Positions 8,501 to 18,778 of a DNA stretch of 47,032 nucleotides are shown in pieces. A model generated the notes under the pieces. The model was not told where the DNA came from. It searched no databases and was given only the letters and a program-made list of their open reading frames with translations. Origin of the DNA: Acidisoma sp. L85 (GTDB lineage: Bacteria > Pseudomonadota > Alphaproteobacteria > Acetobacterales > Acetobacteraceae); assembly GCF_009765865.1 (NCBI RefSeq), contig NZ_LMUQ01000026.1, forward strand, positions 396,942 to 443,973, in the 5' to 3' direction. The position numbers were made by a program, and so were the translations under genes. Positions within the stretch are counted from its first letter, which is position 1, and each line of letters opens with the position of its first letter.

Positions 8501-9379
8501 GCACAATACTTGCCCGAGCGGCTGGGTGCGATCTTCGGCCAGACGCTGCCCGTTCGGGAGGTGTTGCTGCTCGACGACGCTTCCACGGATGACAGCCTAT
8601 CCGTAGCGCGAGAGACGGCGGAAACTTGGCGGCGCGATCTACGCATTTTGCCAAACGAGCGCAATTCCGGGGCGGTGCTGCGGCAATGGCGCAAGGCCGC
8701 CGAAGCGGTGAGCGGGCGCTACCTCTGGATCGCGGAGGCGGATGACGACAGCGATCCGCGATTTCTCGAAAAGGCAGTGGCCGCGCTAGATGCCGAGCCT
8801 GCGGCGGTAATGGCGTTTACCGACAGCGCCTCGATTGACGAGGCGGGCGAAACGATCGAGGCGAGTTATCAGCACTACTACAATATTTCTGCCCCCGGCT
8901 TCCTCACGATCGACGGCGTGTTTCCCGGCGGGCTCTTCCTGGAGCGGTGCCTCAGCGAGCGAAATCTTATACTCAATGTAAGTTCCGTCGTGTGGCGGCG
9001 CTCGGCGTTGCTGGCGGCATTTGAGCGATGCGAAGCGGCGCTCGACACTTTCATGGTCGCGGGAGATTGGCGACTGTATGCGGAGGTCTTGTCGGTCCCA
9101 GGCGCGCGGATTGCCTATGTGGCGTTGCCGCTCAATCGGCACCGGCGGCATCGCGCGAGCGTAACGCGGTTGCTGGACGCGGATCGCCATGTCGCGGAAA
9201 TCGCGGCGGCGCAGGCGGCGGTGGCTAGATTTCTACCGCTGCAGTCGGCGCGGATTGCTCGTCAAAAGCAATATCTTGAGGAGGTTTCGAAGCAGCTTGG
9301 CGCGGGAGGCATGCCCCCGCGCCTCCGCGACCCAACGAAACGGGCGGCTCGCGCCCGGTCTTCTAAGGCTGGACGTTGA
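5498..9379 (+). CDS. Trifunctional surface-glycan enzyme: WbsX domain + GT4 + GT2
   Basis: The 1293-residue protein contains at least three catalytic modules. Residues about 48-215 hold four copies of a short unit of the type FDxxWYxxxY...NPLxHYxxxGxxEGRxPSP, often found at the N-terminus of bacterial glycosyltransferases. Residues about 271-620 are a WbsX domain (related to GH99), with YYLPQFH, the conserved WWGKGFTEWTN, FYFYWFDG, WANENWTRRWDG and AWNEWAEGAYLEPD. Residues about 627-975 are a GT4-type glycosyltransferase, with a GLGYGDLRKGFD loop and the EDPFPSTVLEALAAGLP nucleotide-sugar site. Residues about 992-1240 are a GT-A fold GT2, with VAVPNYNYAQYL, LLLDDASTDDS and an EADDD metal site. 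No signal peptide is present, so it should act in the cytosol on LPS or exopolysaccharide precursors. It overlaps the convergent CHRD gene by 17 bp. The start is uncertain; a second in-frame ATG lies at 5525. Confidence 0.87.
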   Translation: MQLSPINAAMTNGAHDRLTKDGDKARRQARRVARARKPPVDPALDGISRSGLFDEAWYRLRYEIRPKVDALADWFERGCKSGFQPNLCFQPDWYLAQYRDVEAHGINPLVHYIDNGEAEGRKPSPLFDPAWYRQTYNPPSGELCLAHYLRLRGTGTVNPLPGFDANFYLSENSDVAEAGVDPFSHFMEQGFRENRDPSPSFDTAFYRSRYLRNQPDANPLLDYRERRERDLVFVRRPLHEETIPAEMRRFTRPGEFFEEFQPLPPGAPRRAMVLAYYLPQFHATRENDAWWGKGFTEWTNLARGLPRFGGHYQPRTPRDLGFYDLNDPATMRRQIAMAKAAGLGGFIFYFYWFDGERLLDSPIERFLADPTLDMPFCLMWANENWTRRWDGLETEILISQDYRPSDDESLIRCFARHFADPRYIRLQGRPVLMIYRPNIIPDATGTIARWREMFQRITGEDPLMVMAQGFGAADPREFGLDGAVEFPPHKLCADLPSIADSLMWFDPDAQGKIVRFEDAVRQSLDEPTPPFPLIKTACPGWDNDARREGKGMVVHGATPAAFEHWVSELVDRARTAPFFGKAIVCINAWNEWAEGAYLEPDTHFGAAFLNAASRAISAAAPPHHRAKFLLVGHDAHRHGAQTLLLELGRKLRAAHGLAVEFLLLDGGPMLAQYAAEAPTAVLSGTKDLEREINGLLARGFTSAIVNSVASGRACVALAERGVAPVLLVHELPSLIREKSLTGIAVSAVEAAKHAVFPSTFVRNAFVGLTPAGVDLVGEVILPQGVYQPVVFDLAARLRVRAEFGVPAGARLLLGLGYGDLRKGFDLFLQLWRASQGGNEPVHCLWAGKLDTTLTGYLQPEISAAMEAGSFHLAGFRRDVAALLSAADVFVLTSREDPFPSTVLEALAAGLPSVAFLGSGGVPEMLAEFVAGEAMPMGNVAAMALAARQLGDLADVEIADRRERLAAIAEEYFDFGRYARDIVDHVDPTLLEVSVAVPNYNYAQYLPERLGAIFGQTLPVREVLLLDDASTDDSLSVARETAETWRRDLRILPNERNSGAVLRQWRKAAEAVSGRYLWIAEADDDSDPRFLEKAVAALDAEPAAVMAFTDSASIDEAGETIEASYQHYYNISAPGFLTIDGVFPGGLFLERCLSERNLILNVSSVVWRRSALLAAFERCEAALDTFMVAGDWRLYAEVLSVPGARIAYVALPLNRHRRHRASVTRLLDADRHVAEIAAAQAAVARFLPLQSARIARQKQYLEEVSKQLGAGGMPPRLRDPTKRAARARSSKAGR

Positions 9380-9812
9380 CCTGACCGCGGATCTCACCGT
9401 TCGGGAAGGCTTGCGTATGGAGGTTCACGTAGTAGAGGCCGCCTAGAAGCTGCGACACCTCGTCGAGCGTCAGCTTGGCGGCGCCGTCGATCGGGCTGGT
9501 CAGCGGCGGTGGGATCGGGACCACCGGCGGCGCGTCTATGCCGGGTGTCGCGGGGCCATGGAAATGCGCCGCCATCACCGGGCCGGAGAGGCCCGAATAG
9601 GTGATGTGCCACTGTAGCGTAAGCGTCGCCGCGTCATACTGCGCCGTGACGTAGCCAAGCCCCGTCGGAGGCGCGCCAGTCACTGGAATGAGCTTGGCGG
9701 TGAGGGTAACAACGGCAGCCTGAGCCGAGCCCGAGGCGAGTAGACCGCCGACGCCGAGGAGCGTCACAGCCGCGAGGGTCATGAGGCTGCGCCGGCCGAG
9801 AAATTGCTTCAT
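9363..9812 (-). CDS. Exported CHRD-domain protein
   Basis: The 149-residue protein starts MKQFLGRRSL and continues into a hydrophobic stretch ending SGSAQA, a signal peptide with cleavage near residue 32. The mature part is a single CHRD domain. It contains AHFHGPATPG and ends with YVNLHTQAFPNGEIRGQV, the His- and Gly-rich closing motif of the family, named after chordin and common in bacterial exported proteins of unknown role. The ATG at 9812 is preferred because AAGGA lies about ten bases upstream; a second ATG at 9839 also has a purine-rich leader. Its 3' end overlaps the convergent glycan-enzyme gene by 17 bp. Extracytoplasmic location is well supported; function is unknown. Confidence 0.85.
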   Translation of the reverse strand: MKQFLGRRSLMTLAAVTLLGVGGLLASGSAQAAVVTLTAKLIPVTGAPPTGLGYVTAQYDAATLTLQWHITYSGLSGPVMAAHFHGPATPGIDAPPVVPIPPPLTSPIDGAAKLTLDEVSQLLGGLYYVNLHTQAFPNGEIRGQVNVQP

Positions 9813-9904
9813 CGCGAATATCCTTGCTGTGGCACTCATAAAAATATCTCGCTCCCTGCTCGGTGATGTTGAGGGGGCGATCACGGGATCGTGACGCTTT
9901 AGAG

Positions 9905-11143
9905 TCAGGCGGCTAGCCGGTCTACCTCCCGGATGGCGAGGCCCAGGCTGGCGACGAGATCGTCCATCATCGCGTCGGTATGACGGGGGGTGGGCGTCAG
10001 CCGCAGACGTTCCTGGCCGCGCGATACGGTCGGGTAGTTTATGGGCGTCGCGTAATGCCCGTGATGCTCGAGTAGGAGGCGACTGATCTCTCGGCACCGC
10101 ACGGCCTCCCCAATCGCCACCGGCACAATGTGGCTTGGAGACGGCAGCACCGGCAAGCGTGCCGCGGCGAGCTTGGACTTCATGGTCTCGGCACGCTCGA
10201 ACAAAGCCGCGCGGCGTGGGGCGTCCTGCCGCAGGTGACGGATGCTGGCGAGTGCACCGCCGACAACGGCCGGCGGTAGCGAGGTGGTGAAGATAAAGGC
10301 GGGCGCCGTCGAGCGGAGGGAATCGACCACGACGGCATCCGCCGCGATATAGCCGCCATGACAGCCGAAGGCTTTGGCGAGCGTGCCCTCGACGACAGTC
10401 AGGCGATGCGCGACACCATCGCGTTCCGCGACACCGCCGCCCTGCGGGCCGTACATGCCGACGGCATGAACCTCGTCGAGATAGGTCAGCGCGCCGTAGC
10501 GATCCGCTAGATCGCAGATCGCAGCGACGGGCGCGATATCGGCATCCATCGAATAGACGGATTCGAAGGCGATGAGTTTAGGCGCCGCAGTGGGGGCCGC
10601 CGCGAGCAACTCGGCAAGATGGGCAAGATCGTTGTGGCGAAAGATATGGCAAATCGCGGAACTCATCTTGATGCCGGCGATCATCGAGGCGTGGTTCTTC
10701 GCGTCGGAAAATACGTGCCAGTCCGGCAGGCCGCGAAGAATGCCGCTCAGGCTCGCCTGATTCGAGACGAAGCCAGAGCTGAAGAGGAGAGCTGCCTCCT
10801 TGCCATGCAGCGAGGCGAGTTCAGTTTCCAGCGCGGTGTGCAGGCTGGAGGTGCCGCCAATGTTGCGGGTGCCCCCTGCCCCGGCGCCGGATGCCCTGAC
10901 CGCAGCACAGGCGGCTTCCGTGACGATCGGATCGACGCCCATGGCGAGATAGTCGTTGGATGACCAGACGATAACATCCCGCCGCTGGCCATCGCGTTCC
11001 ATCGCGTAGACCGGGAAGCGCGCGGCGTCCCGTTGGAGCGGAGTGAACTGCCGATAGCGGCCTTGCGCCCGAACATCGGCGAGATGCGATCGACAATGCG
11101 CGAGAAAGGCGTTCATCGGCGCTCCGGCGGAAAGCTGGGTCAT
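9905..11143 (-). CDS. hemA: 5-aminolevulinate synthase
   Basis: The 412-residue PLP enzyme condenses glycine with succinyl-CoA to form 5-aminolevulinate, the first step of heme synthesis in alphaproteobacteria. It shows the alpha-oxoamine synthase core: [10 protein letters not shown] (60-69), [17 protein letters not shown] (86-102), the PLP-ring Asp and His in [12 protein letters not shown] (D223), and the Schiff-base lysine in EGTLAKAFG (K257). INYPTV and [11 protein letters not shown] near the C-terminus are characteristic of ALAS. The start ATG overlaps the TGA of the upstream Cox11-cytochrome c gene (ATGA), with GGAGGTG just before it, so the two genes are translationally coupled. MNAFL at residue 10 is an alternative start. 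The coupling to a heme-containing copper chaperone is unusual. Confidence 0.95.
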   Translation of the reverse strand: MTQLSAGAPMNAFLAHCRSHLADVRAQGRYRQFTPLQRDAARFPVYAMERDGQRRDVIVWSSNDYLAMGVDPIVTEAACAAVRASGAGAGGTRNIGGTSSLHTALETELASLHGKEAALLFSSGFVSNQASLSGILRGLPDWHVFSDAKNHASMIAGIKMSSAICHIFRHNDLAHLAELLAAAPTAAPKLIAFESVYSMDADIAPVAAICDLADRYGALTYLDEVHAVGMYGPQGGGVAERDGVAHRLTVVEGTLAKAFGCHGGYIAADAVVVDSLRSTAPAFIFTTSLPPAVVGGALASIRHLRQDAPRRAALFERAETMKSKLAAARLPVLPSPSHIVPVAIGEAVRCREISRLLLEHHGHYATPINYPTVSRGQERLRLTPTPRHTDAMMDDLVASLGLAIREVDRLAA

Positions 11144-12021
11144 CAGCCGCCCACCTCCGGCTTGCTGTCGAACTGCTTCAGATAGGCGATGATGTCGCGC
11201 CGCGCCACCGCATCATCCAGATGGACCGGCATCAGAGCGCCCGGCATCATCGCCTGAGGCCCGGCGATCCAGCGATCCAGAGTCTGCGTGTTCCACACCA
11301 CGGAGGAGGCGGCCAGCACGGTGCTGTAGGGGTAACCCGGCATCTTCCCGGCGACGTGGCCGTAGATGGTGTCGAGCGGCGGTCCGGCGGCGTTGCGGCC
11401 TGTCTGGTGGCATTCGGCGCAGTTCTGCATGAAGAGTTTCTCGCCGGCTGCGGGGTCCGGCGGCGCGCCGACGAAGCGCGTGAGATCCTTGATGTCGTTG
11501 GCGTGGGTCGCACGGAAGAATGTGTAGGACAGTGTGATCTGATCGACATCCGAGGTGTCGTCGGCGGTCGCGATGCGCGGATCGACGAAGAAATCGACCG
11601 GCATCTCCACCGTCTGCCCGGCCTTCAGCAATTCCTGGGTAAAGCAGAAGCACTGAACCTTCTTGAAATAGAGCCCCGCCTTGTCCGGCGTCACGTTGAA
11701 CAGCGCACGGCCGACGATGTCCTCCTTGGATAGATTAGTGGCGCGGAAGAAAACGAGCGCCTCCTGCCCGAGCTTGAGCTTCACGTGGTCCTGAACCGGC
11801 TCGAAGCGCCAGGGCAGACTGCTGGAGGTGGTGGTTGTGAAAAAGACCGTGACGGTCTTGTCGGAGATCTTCGAGTTGTTGCTGGTGACGCGCTGCGTGG
11901 TGCCATTATAGCCGGTGGCCTCGCAGAACAGCCGGTAGAGGGGCACCGAGAAGCCGACCAGCGTGATCATGATGGCGATCACGCCGCAGAGCCCGAGTAG
12001 TGTTGCGAGGCGACGCCGCAT
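11143..12021 (-). CDS. ctaG: Cox11/CtaG copper chaperone fused to a C-terminal cytochrome c
   Basis: The 292-residue protein joins two modules. Residues 1-183 are a Cox11/CtaG protein, which inserts Cu(B) into cytochrome c oxidase subunit I. The N-terminal membrane helix is at 8-27. The conserved periplasmic [15 protein letters not shown] (C33) follows, then an immunoglobulin-like domain with the copper motif CFCF (C124, C126) and ATHANDIK near the normal Cox11 end. Residues 188-285 are a class I cytochrome c: CAECH heme site (C201, C204, H205), a GPPLDTIYG loop, W-x-x-x-TLDRWI, the likely axial Met in MPGALMP (M264) and the closing helix DIIAYLKQF. Ordinary Cox11 proteins are about 180-200 residues and lack the heme domain. 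Both modules would face the periplasm, so the topology is consistent. AGGAG lies nine bases before the ATG. The gene overlaps hemA by four bases, and no other cta genes are in the window. Confidence 0.9.
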   Translation of the reverse strand: MRRRLATLLGLCGVIAIMITLVGFSVPLYRLFCEATGYNGTTQRVTSNNSKISDKTVTVFFTTTTSSSLPWRFEPVQDHVKLKLGQEALVFFRATNLSKEDIVGRALFNVTPDKAGLYFKKVQCFCFTQELLKAGQTVEMPVDFFVDPRIATADDTSDVDQITLSYTFFRATHANDIKDLTRFVGAPPDPAAGEKLFMQNCAECHQTGRNAAGPPLDTIYGHVAGKMPGYPYSTVLAASSVVWNTQTLDRWIAGPQAMMPGALMPVHLDDAVARRDIIAYLKQFDSKPEVGG

Positions 12022-12133
12022 GCCGTCCGGCTCCTGATCCGTCTACCCGTCAGACCTGCCGCCCCGCCTGACGTCTTGTCCGGGCGGTGCATCGCGGCCA
12101 GCATGACTGCCTCAACAAAAGCCGCCTTCCAGA

Positions 12134-12200
12134 CTCGCGAACGAACCCGGTCGCGACCCGCCGCAACTGTGCCGGAGACTAGGCCATGCCCGTGCGAGTG
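12134..12200 (+). promoter_or_regulatory. Partial cobalamin-riboswitch-like sequence (weak)
   Basis: The leader of the BioY-type gene contains CGACCCGCCGCAACTGT (12154-12170), then CCATGCC at 12184-12190. This resembles the conserved CCCCGCAACTGT core and following CATGCCACTG of cobalamin riboswitches. The GGGAA/GGTG 5' part is poor, and the B12-box 3' part (AGCCAGGAGACCTGCC type) is not seen before the start codon. It may be a decayed or variant element, or chance. Confidence 0.25.
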
Positions 12201-12227
12201 AAAACTGCCCACCGCCGCTGGGGTCCT

Positions 12228-12773
12228 ATGAGCATTCGGGACAATCCTGTCGCGATCTGGCCATTGCGCATTGTCCTTGTGGTGATCGGCGTGGCGCTGT
12301 TGGCCGCCTCCGCCCATATCGCCCTGCCCTTCTGGCCGGTTCCGATGACGATGCAGAGCGGCGTCGTGCTGCTGCTTGGCGCCGCCTATGGTTCCGGTTT
12401 GGCCGAGGCGACGGTCGGCGCCTATTTGGTCGCGGGAGCCGTCGGTCTGCCGGTTTTGGCCACTGGGGCCGGGCTGGCCTATATGGCGGGACCAACGGTT
12501 GGTTACCTCATTGGCTTCCTGGCCGCCGCGAGCTTCATGGGCCAGTGCAGCGCGCAGGGAGTGATGCGCGGGTGGTTTGGCACGGTGCTGGCGTTCGCGG
12601 TCGGGGCCGCCATTATTTTCGGCTGCGGTATCGGCTGGCTGAGCTTGCTCATCGGCCCGCAGAAAGCGATCGCGGCCGGGCTGCTGCCGTTCCTGCCCTC
12701 AGAGGCGACGAAGCTGGTGATGGCGGTGCTGCTATACCGGGCAGGCGCGATGGTTCGGCCGGCATTCGCGTGA
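12228..12773 (+). CDS. bioY: BioY-family biotin transporter substrate-binding component
   Basis: The 181-residue integral membrane protein has about six helices. The hallmark segments of BioY are present: LPFWPVPMTMQSGVVLLLGAA in the first loop and helix, GLPVLATGAGLAYMAGPT in the middle, and GYLIGFLAAASFMG after it. BioY is the S-component of the biotin ECF importer and binds biotin with high affinity. No BioM or BioN genes are here, so it either works alone or borrows a shared ECF module. The ATG at 12228 is chosen because the upstream in-frame residues (from 12186) are basic and fall in a possible structured leader. It is divergent from the Cox11-hemA operon. The only caution about substrate is the cobalamin-like leader, which would be odd for a biotin gene. 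Confidence 0.82.
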   Translation: MSIRDNPVAIWPLRIVLVVIGVALLAASAHIALPFWPVPMTMQSGVVLLLGAAYGSGLAEATVGAYLVAGAVGLPVLATGAGLAYMAGPTVGYLIGFLAAASFMGQCSAQGVMRGWFGTVLAFAVGAAIIFGCGIGWLSLLIGPQKAIAAGLLPFLPSEATKLVMAVLLYRAGAMVRPAFA

Positions 12774-12837
12774 AGACGCGGATTCAACGCCCGCGCGTCG
12801 ATCGGGGTGGTGATTTAGAATAATGAACCGCTGCGAA

Positions 12838-12914
12838 TGGGGCGAACGATGGGTTTCGAACCCACGACATCCAAGACCACAACCTGGCGCTCTACCAACT
12901 GAGCTACGTCCGCC
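12838..12914 (-). tRNA. tRNA-His (GTG anticodon)
   Basis: Read on the minus strand, the acceptor stem is GCGGACG/CGTTCGC, the D-stem GCTC/GAGC, the anticodon loop TTGTGGT (anticodon GTG, + strand 12878-12880) and the T-arm GTGGGTTCGAAACCCAT. A G at -1 (position 12914) faces C73 (12841), and CCA is encoded at 12840-12838. The -1 guanine is the identity element for histidyl-tRNA synthetase. It lies between bioY and the aminotransferase. Confidence 0.95.
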
Positions 12915-12950
12915 ATCGCATCTTCCCCGCATCTTGGCGGGGCGGCTCCT

Positions 12951-14782
<1,832 letters not shown>

Positions 14783-14867
14783 ACCGGCACAACCCTTCGG
14801 AGTGTCGCCTGCACCGGCAGTCGAGGCACCCTGTTAGCACTCTCTCTCCAGCATCAAGGATCCAAGA

Positions 14868-16292
<1,425 letters not shown>

Positions 16293-16321
16293 CGAGACAT
16301 TTCGCCTAGGTCGCGACAAAT

Positions 16322-16344
16322 GAGGGGCTTCGGCCCCTCGTTTT
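16322..16344 (+). terminator. Rho-independent terminator after glnA
   Basis: GAGGGGC (16322-16328) and GCCCCTC (16333-16339) form a perfect 7-bp stem around a TTCG tetraloop, followed by G and TTTT. This is a classic intrinsic terminator 29 bp after the glnA stop. Confidence 0.92.
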
Positions 16345-16932
16345 GCGTTTGGCGTCGTTTTCGGTTGGGCGGTCTGATACTTCCTTGTTATTACGAAAAC
16401 GCCGCATGAATTGAAAACGATGCAGCAATGAGCAGTAACAAATCCGTGTGCCTCGGGAGATCGAGACGACAACCTGGGCTCTCGTAATCCGAAATTAAGT
16501 TCCTTCCCGTAGACCATCAGGCATCAACCCATGGTCGGAGCGGAGGAACCTCGTTGGAAGTGATTAAAGGAGGAGGCTGCCGACCGCTAGGACATCGCGT
16601 GGGAGAGCAGGACAAATCTACCCATAAAGATGGAAACGTTTTCTATTTGCTTAGTCTTATACCGAACACGATGCTCCAGAAGGAAAAACCGCCGAGCAAA
16701 GTCGTGGCCCCGTCGAAGGAGTGCCAGACATCGTATGTGAAACCGAAGACAAAACCGTCACCAGCAAACATCGCGAAGCCATAGACGGATTCGATCGAGC
16801 GGGTTGCAGGCAGGACTAGATGTCGCTCACTGGCTGTCCGCCTCTCCCTGCGATCCGGAAGGCGACGAGACGTATAGCAAGCGGGTGTATCCGTTGGCGC
16901 CGGCCACCGCGCCTCTCACGTATTCCGCGAGA
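16345..16932. other. Gene-poor, AT-richer intergenic stretch
   Basis: Between the glnA terminator and the cupin gene no full-length gene is recognisable on either strand. Base composition is clearly lower in GC than in glnA. The short open frames (for example one from a TTG at 16554) have no start signal or family features. The only protein-like part is the minus-strand segment 16643-16915, listed separately. The stretch looks like decayed sequence. Confidence 0.5.
16643..16915 (-). pseudogene. Possible remnant of a small membrane protein gene
   Basis: On the minus strand an open frame of 90 residues runs from a stop at 16916-16918 to a TAG at 16643. Its last 50 residues look like real protein: SIESVYGFAMFAGDGFVFGF, then WHSFDGATTLLGGFSFWSIV and a basic tail. 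They alternate aromatic and hydrophobic residues as in a two-helix membrane segment. The first 35 residues are Arg-rich and not protein-like, and no ATG with a ribosome site precedes the good part. A neighbouring frame (about 16832-16930) also looks coding-like, which fits a frameshifted remnant. Family unknown. Confidence 0.25.
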
Positions 16933-17358
16933 CTATGTGGGCGGAACCGCTATCAGCCCGTGGCGCAACATCGTCTCCTTCATCTTCGCAACGTCGGGAG
17001 AGCCGCCTGCCAGAAGGGTCGCCATTTCGCGAAAATAGGCTGGGCCGAGAACACCTGGCGTGAGGATGCAGAGGCAACTCGCGGCCTCCTGCGTGTCGTT
17101 TCGGAAGCTGTGCACGACCCCACGCTTGACGAAGATGGATTGGCCCGGATTCAGTACGACATCCTGATCAGCCACGCGAAAGGTTATCGCGCCCGTAAAC
17201 CCGCAGGCGACCTCGTCCCAGCTTTCGTGATAGTGGGGCACCGGCATGCGAGCATTTGGATGCACCGTCATTTCGAACACGTCGAGACTTCCCCCGGTGT
17301 CTTCCTTACTCTGAAGAAACCGCACATCTAGCCCGCCAATGCGAATTATCTCTGACAT
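16933..17358 (-). CDS. Small single-domain cupin protein
   Basis: The 141-residue cytosolic protein is a cupin beta-barrel. Motif 1 is PVPHYHESWDEVACGFTG, giving metal ligands H42, H44 and E49. Motif 2 is PGQSIFVKRGVVHSFRN, giving the fourth ligand H83. It is therefore metal-dependent, as in small dioxygenase/isomerase-type or sensor cupins; the substrate is unknown. The ATG at 17358 follows a purine-rich AGAGAAAGAG leader and gives a normal N-terminus, whereas the longer frame to 17442 is basic and unlikely. It is divergent from the alpha/beta hydrolase at 17581. The region downstream of it is decayed. Confidence 0.8.
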   Translation of the reverse strand: MSEIIRIGGLDVRFLQSKEDTGGSLDVFEMTVHPNARMPVPHYHESWDEVACGFTGAITFRVADQDVVLNPGQSIFVKRGVVHSFRNDTQEAASCLCILTPGVLGPAYFREMATLLAGGSPDVAKMKETMLRHGLIAVPPT

Positions 17359-17580
17359 CTCTTTCTCTTTGCCCGCGGCTCGGTTGGGTCTTGCCTTGAG
17401 CGCAGAATGCCTGATTTCAGGCGAGTAAAACACCGAGCGCAAAGGGTCTCTCCTGTTCAGCCATCACCCGGCACGGCGGGCATTGGTCGCTGGGCGCCGG
17501 GCGGCGCAGGCAATTGACCGGTTGGGAAGAACGATAGCCTATCGGGTTTGGATTCCTCACAAGGTGCGGAGACCCAGCAG

Positions 17581-18528
17581 ATGCCGAACGCGCTCCTCGT
17601 CCCGCTCGCCATCGGCCTATCCATTGTCGGAACGGCGGCAGCCGCTGCCCAGTCCCAGGCGGCCGGAAACTTCGCCGGCCTCATCGATGTCGGCGGCGGT
17701 CGCAAGATGTATTTGGAATGCCGCGGGACCGGTTCGCCGACGGTTGTGCTGGTGGGCGGCCTCAAGGCTTCCGCCGGCGATTGGAACATCACCCGGGACA
17801 AGGCGCCGACGGTCTTCTCCGCAGTCGCCGATGTCACACGGGTTTGCGCCTATGACCGCCCAGGAACACCTGTCGGAGAGCAGCCGAGCCGCAGCGACCC
17901 GGTGCGGCAGCCGACGACGGCGGGGGACGCCGTGCGCGACTTGCATGCCCTGCTTGGCTCGGCGCACGAACCGGCGCCCTATGTGCTTGTAGGGCATTCC
18001 TATGGCGGGCTGGTCGCCAAGCTCTATGCGCAGACTTATCCGCGGGATGCCGCCGGCCTTGTGCTCGTCGATGCGCTCAGCGAAGGGCTTCAGGAGGCGG
18101 AGACACCGCGGCAATGGGCGACGCAACGCAAGCTAATGGAAGGCGACATAGCGGCGGGCCTGGCGCTCTATCCGGCGCTGGAAAGGATCGACCCGGACCT
18201 CAGCTTCGATCAGGTCCGGGCGGCGCCGCCGCTTAGCCTCCTACCGCTCATTGTGCTGTCCGCGGACCGGCCCTGGGGTCCGCAAGTCCCGGCGCTGATC
18301 GCCAATGGCACGTTGCCGGCGGATATCCCCCCCAATTTCGGCTACATCACGGATGCAGCACAGAAAAAGGCACAGGATCGTCTGGCCGCGCTGGTGCCGG
18401 GGGCCAGGCACATCACGCGCACGAAGAGCGGCCATGAGATCCAGAAGGAGCAGCCCGGCCTGGTAACGGATGCCGTCATCGATGTCGTCAACGCGGTCCG
18501 TGCCGGGAAGACGAGCCTGGCCGAATGA
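17581..18528 (+). CDS. Exported alpha/beta hydrolase
   Basis: The 315-residue protein has a hydrophobic signal peptide ending near AAAAAQSQA (residue 26). An alpha/beta hydrolase fold follows: VVLVGG oxyanion region, VCAYDRPGT, and the nucleophile elbow VGHSYGG (S140). The likely acid is D229 in VLSADRPWG and the catalytic His is H285 in KSGHEIQKEQP. The second half of the chain is compact with a short lid. It probably hydrolyses an ester or a related bond in the periplasm; the substrate is unknown. The ATG at 17581 is chosen over an upstream TTG because it places the signal peptide correctly and has GGAG about 12 bases before it. Confidence 0.87.
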   Translation: MPNALLVPLAIGLSIVGTAAAAAQSQAAGNFAGLIDVGGGRKMYLECRGTGSPTVVLVGGLKASAGDWNITRDKAPTVFSAVADVTRVCAYDRPGTPVGEQPSRSDPVRQPTTAGDAVRDLHALLGSAHEPAPYVLVGHSYGGLVAKLYAQTYPRDAAGLVLVDALSEGLQEAETPRQWATQRKLMEGDIAAGLALYPALERIDPDLSFDQVRAAPPLSLLPLIVLSADRPWGPQVPALIANGTLPADIPPNFGYITDAAQKKAQDRLAALVPGARHITRTKSGHEIQKEQPGLVTDAVIDVVNAVRAGKTSLAE

Positions 18529-18664
18529 CGATGAGCGGCTACGCCGTACCGGGCTTGCGGGAGGATGCGCCGCAAAGTATTCATCGCCCCCCGCCCGGCG
18601 CTTCACAGAGCCTGCGGCGCCAAAGGACGGCTGTCTGACAGGCGACTGAAACGACTGGCTTTTG

Positions 18665-18739
18665 GCCGGGTTAGCACAGTGGTAGTGCAGCGGTTTTGTA
18701 AACCGAAGGTCGCGGGTTCAAATCCTGCACCCGGCACCA
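18665..18739 (+). tRNA. tRNA-Thr (TGT anticodon)
   Basis: The acceptor stem is GCCGGGT/ACCCGGC, the D-stem GCAC/GTGC, and the anticodon loop TTTGTAA (anticodon TGT). The T-arm is GCGGGTTCAAATCCTGC, the discriminator base is A, and CCA is encoded at 18737-18739. One pair of the anticodon stem (27-43) is mismatched (G-A). I found no repeat of its 3' end downstream, so there is no sign of an integrated element. Confidence 0.95.
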
Positions 18740-18778
18740 GCGGCTCCGCAAGCGCCGAGGCGCCTTCCCCCTCCCCTC

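Noticed and set aside
14832-14841. TTAGCACTC upstream of glnA, resembling half of a CIRCE element
   Set aside because: The matching GAGTGCTAA arm is absent, so there is no inverted repeat for HrcA.
16554-16784. 76-codon plus-strand frame after the glnA terminator
   Set aside because: TTG start, Lys/Pro-rich random-looking translation, and it overlaps the more protein-like minus-strand fragment.
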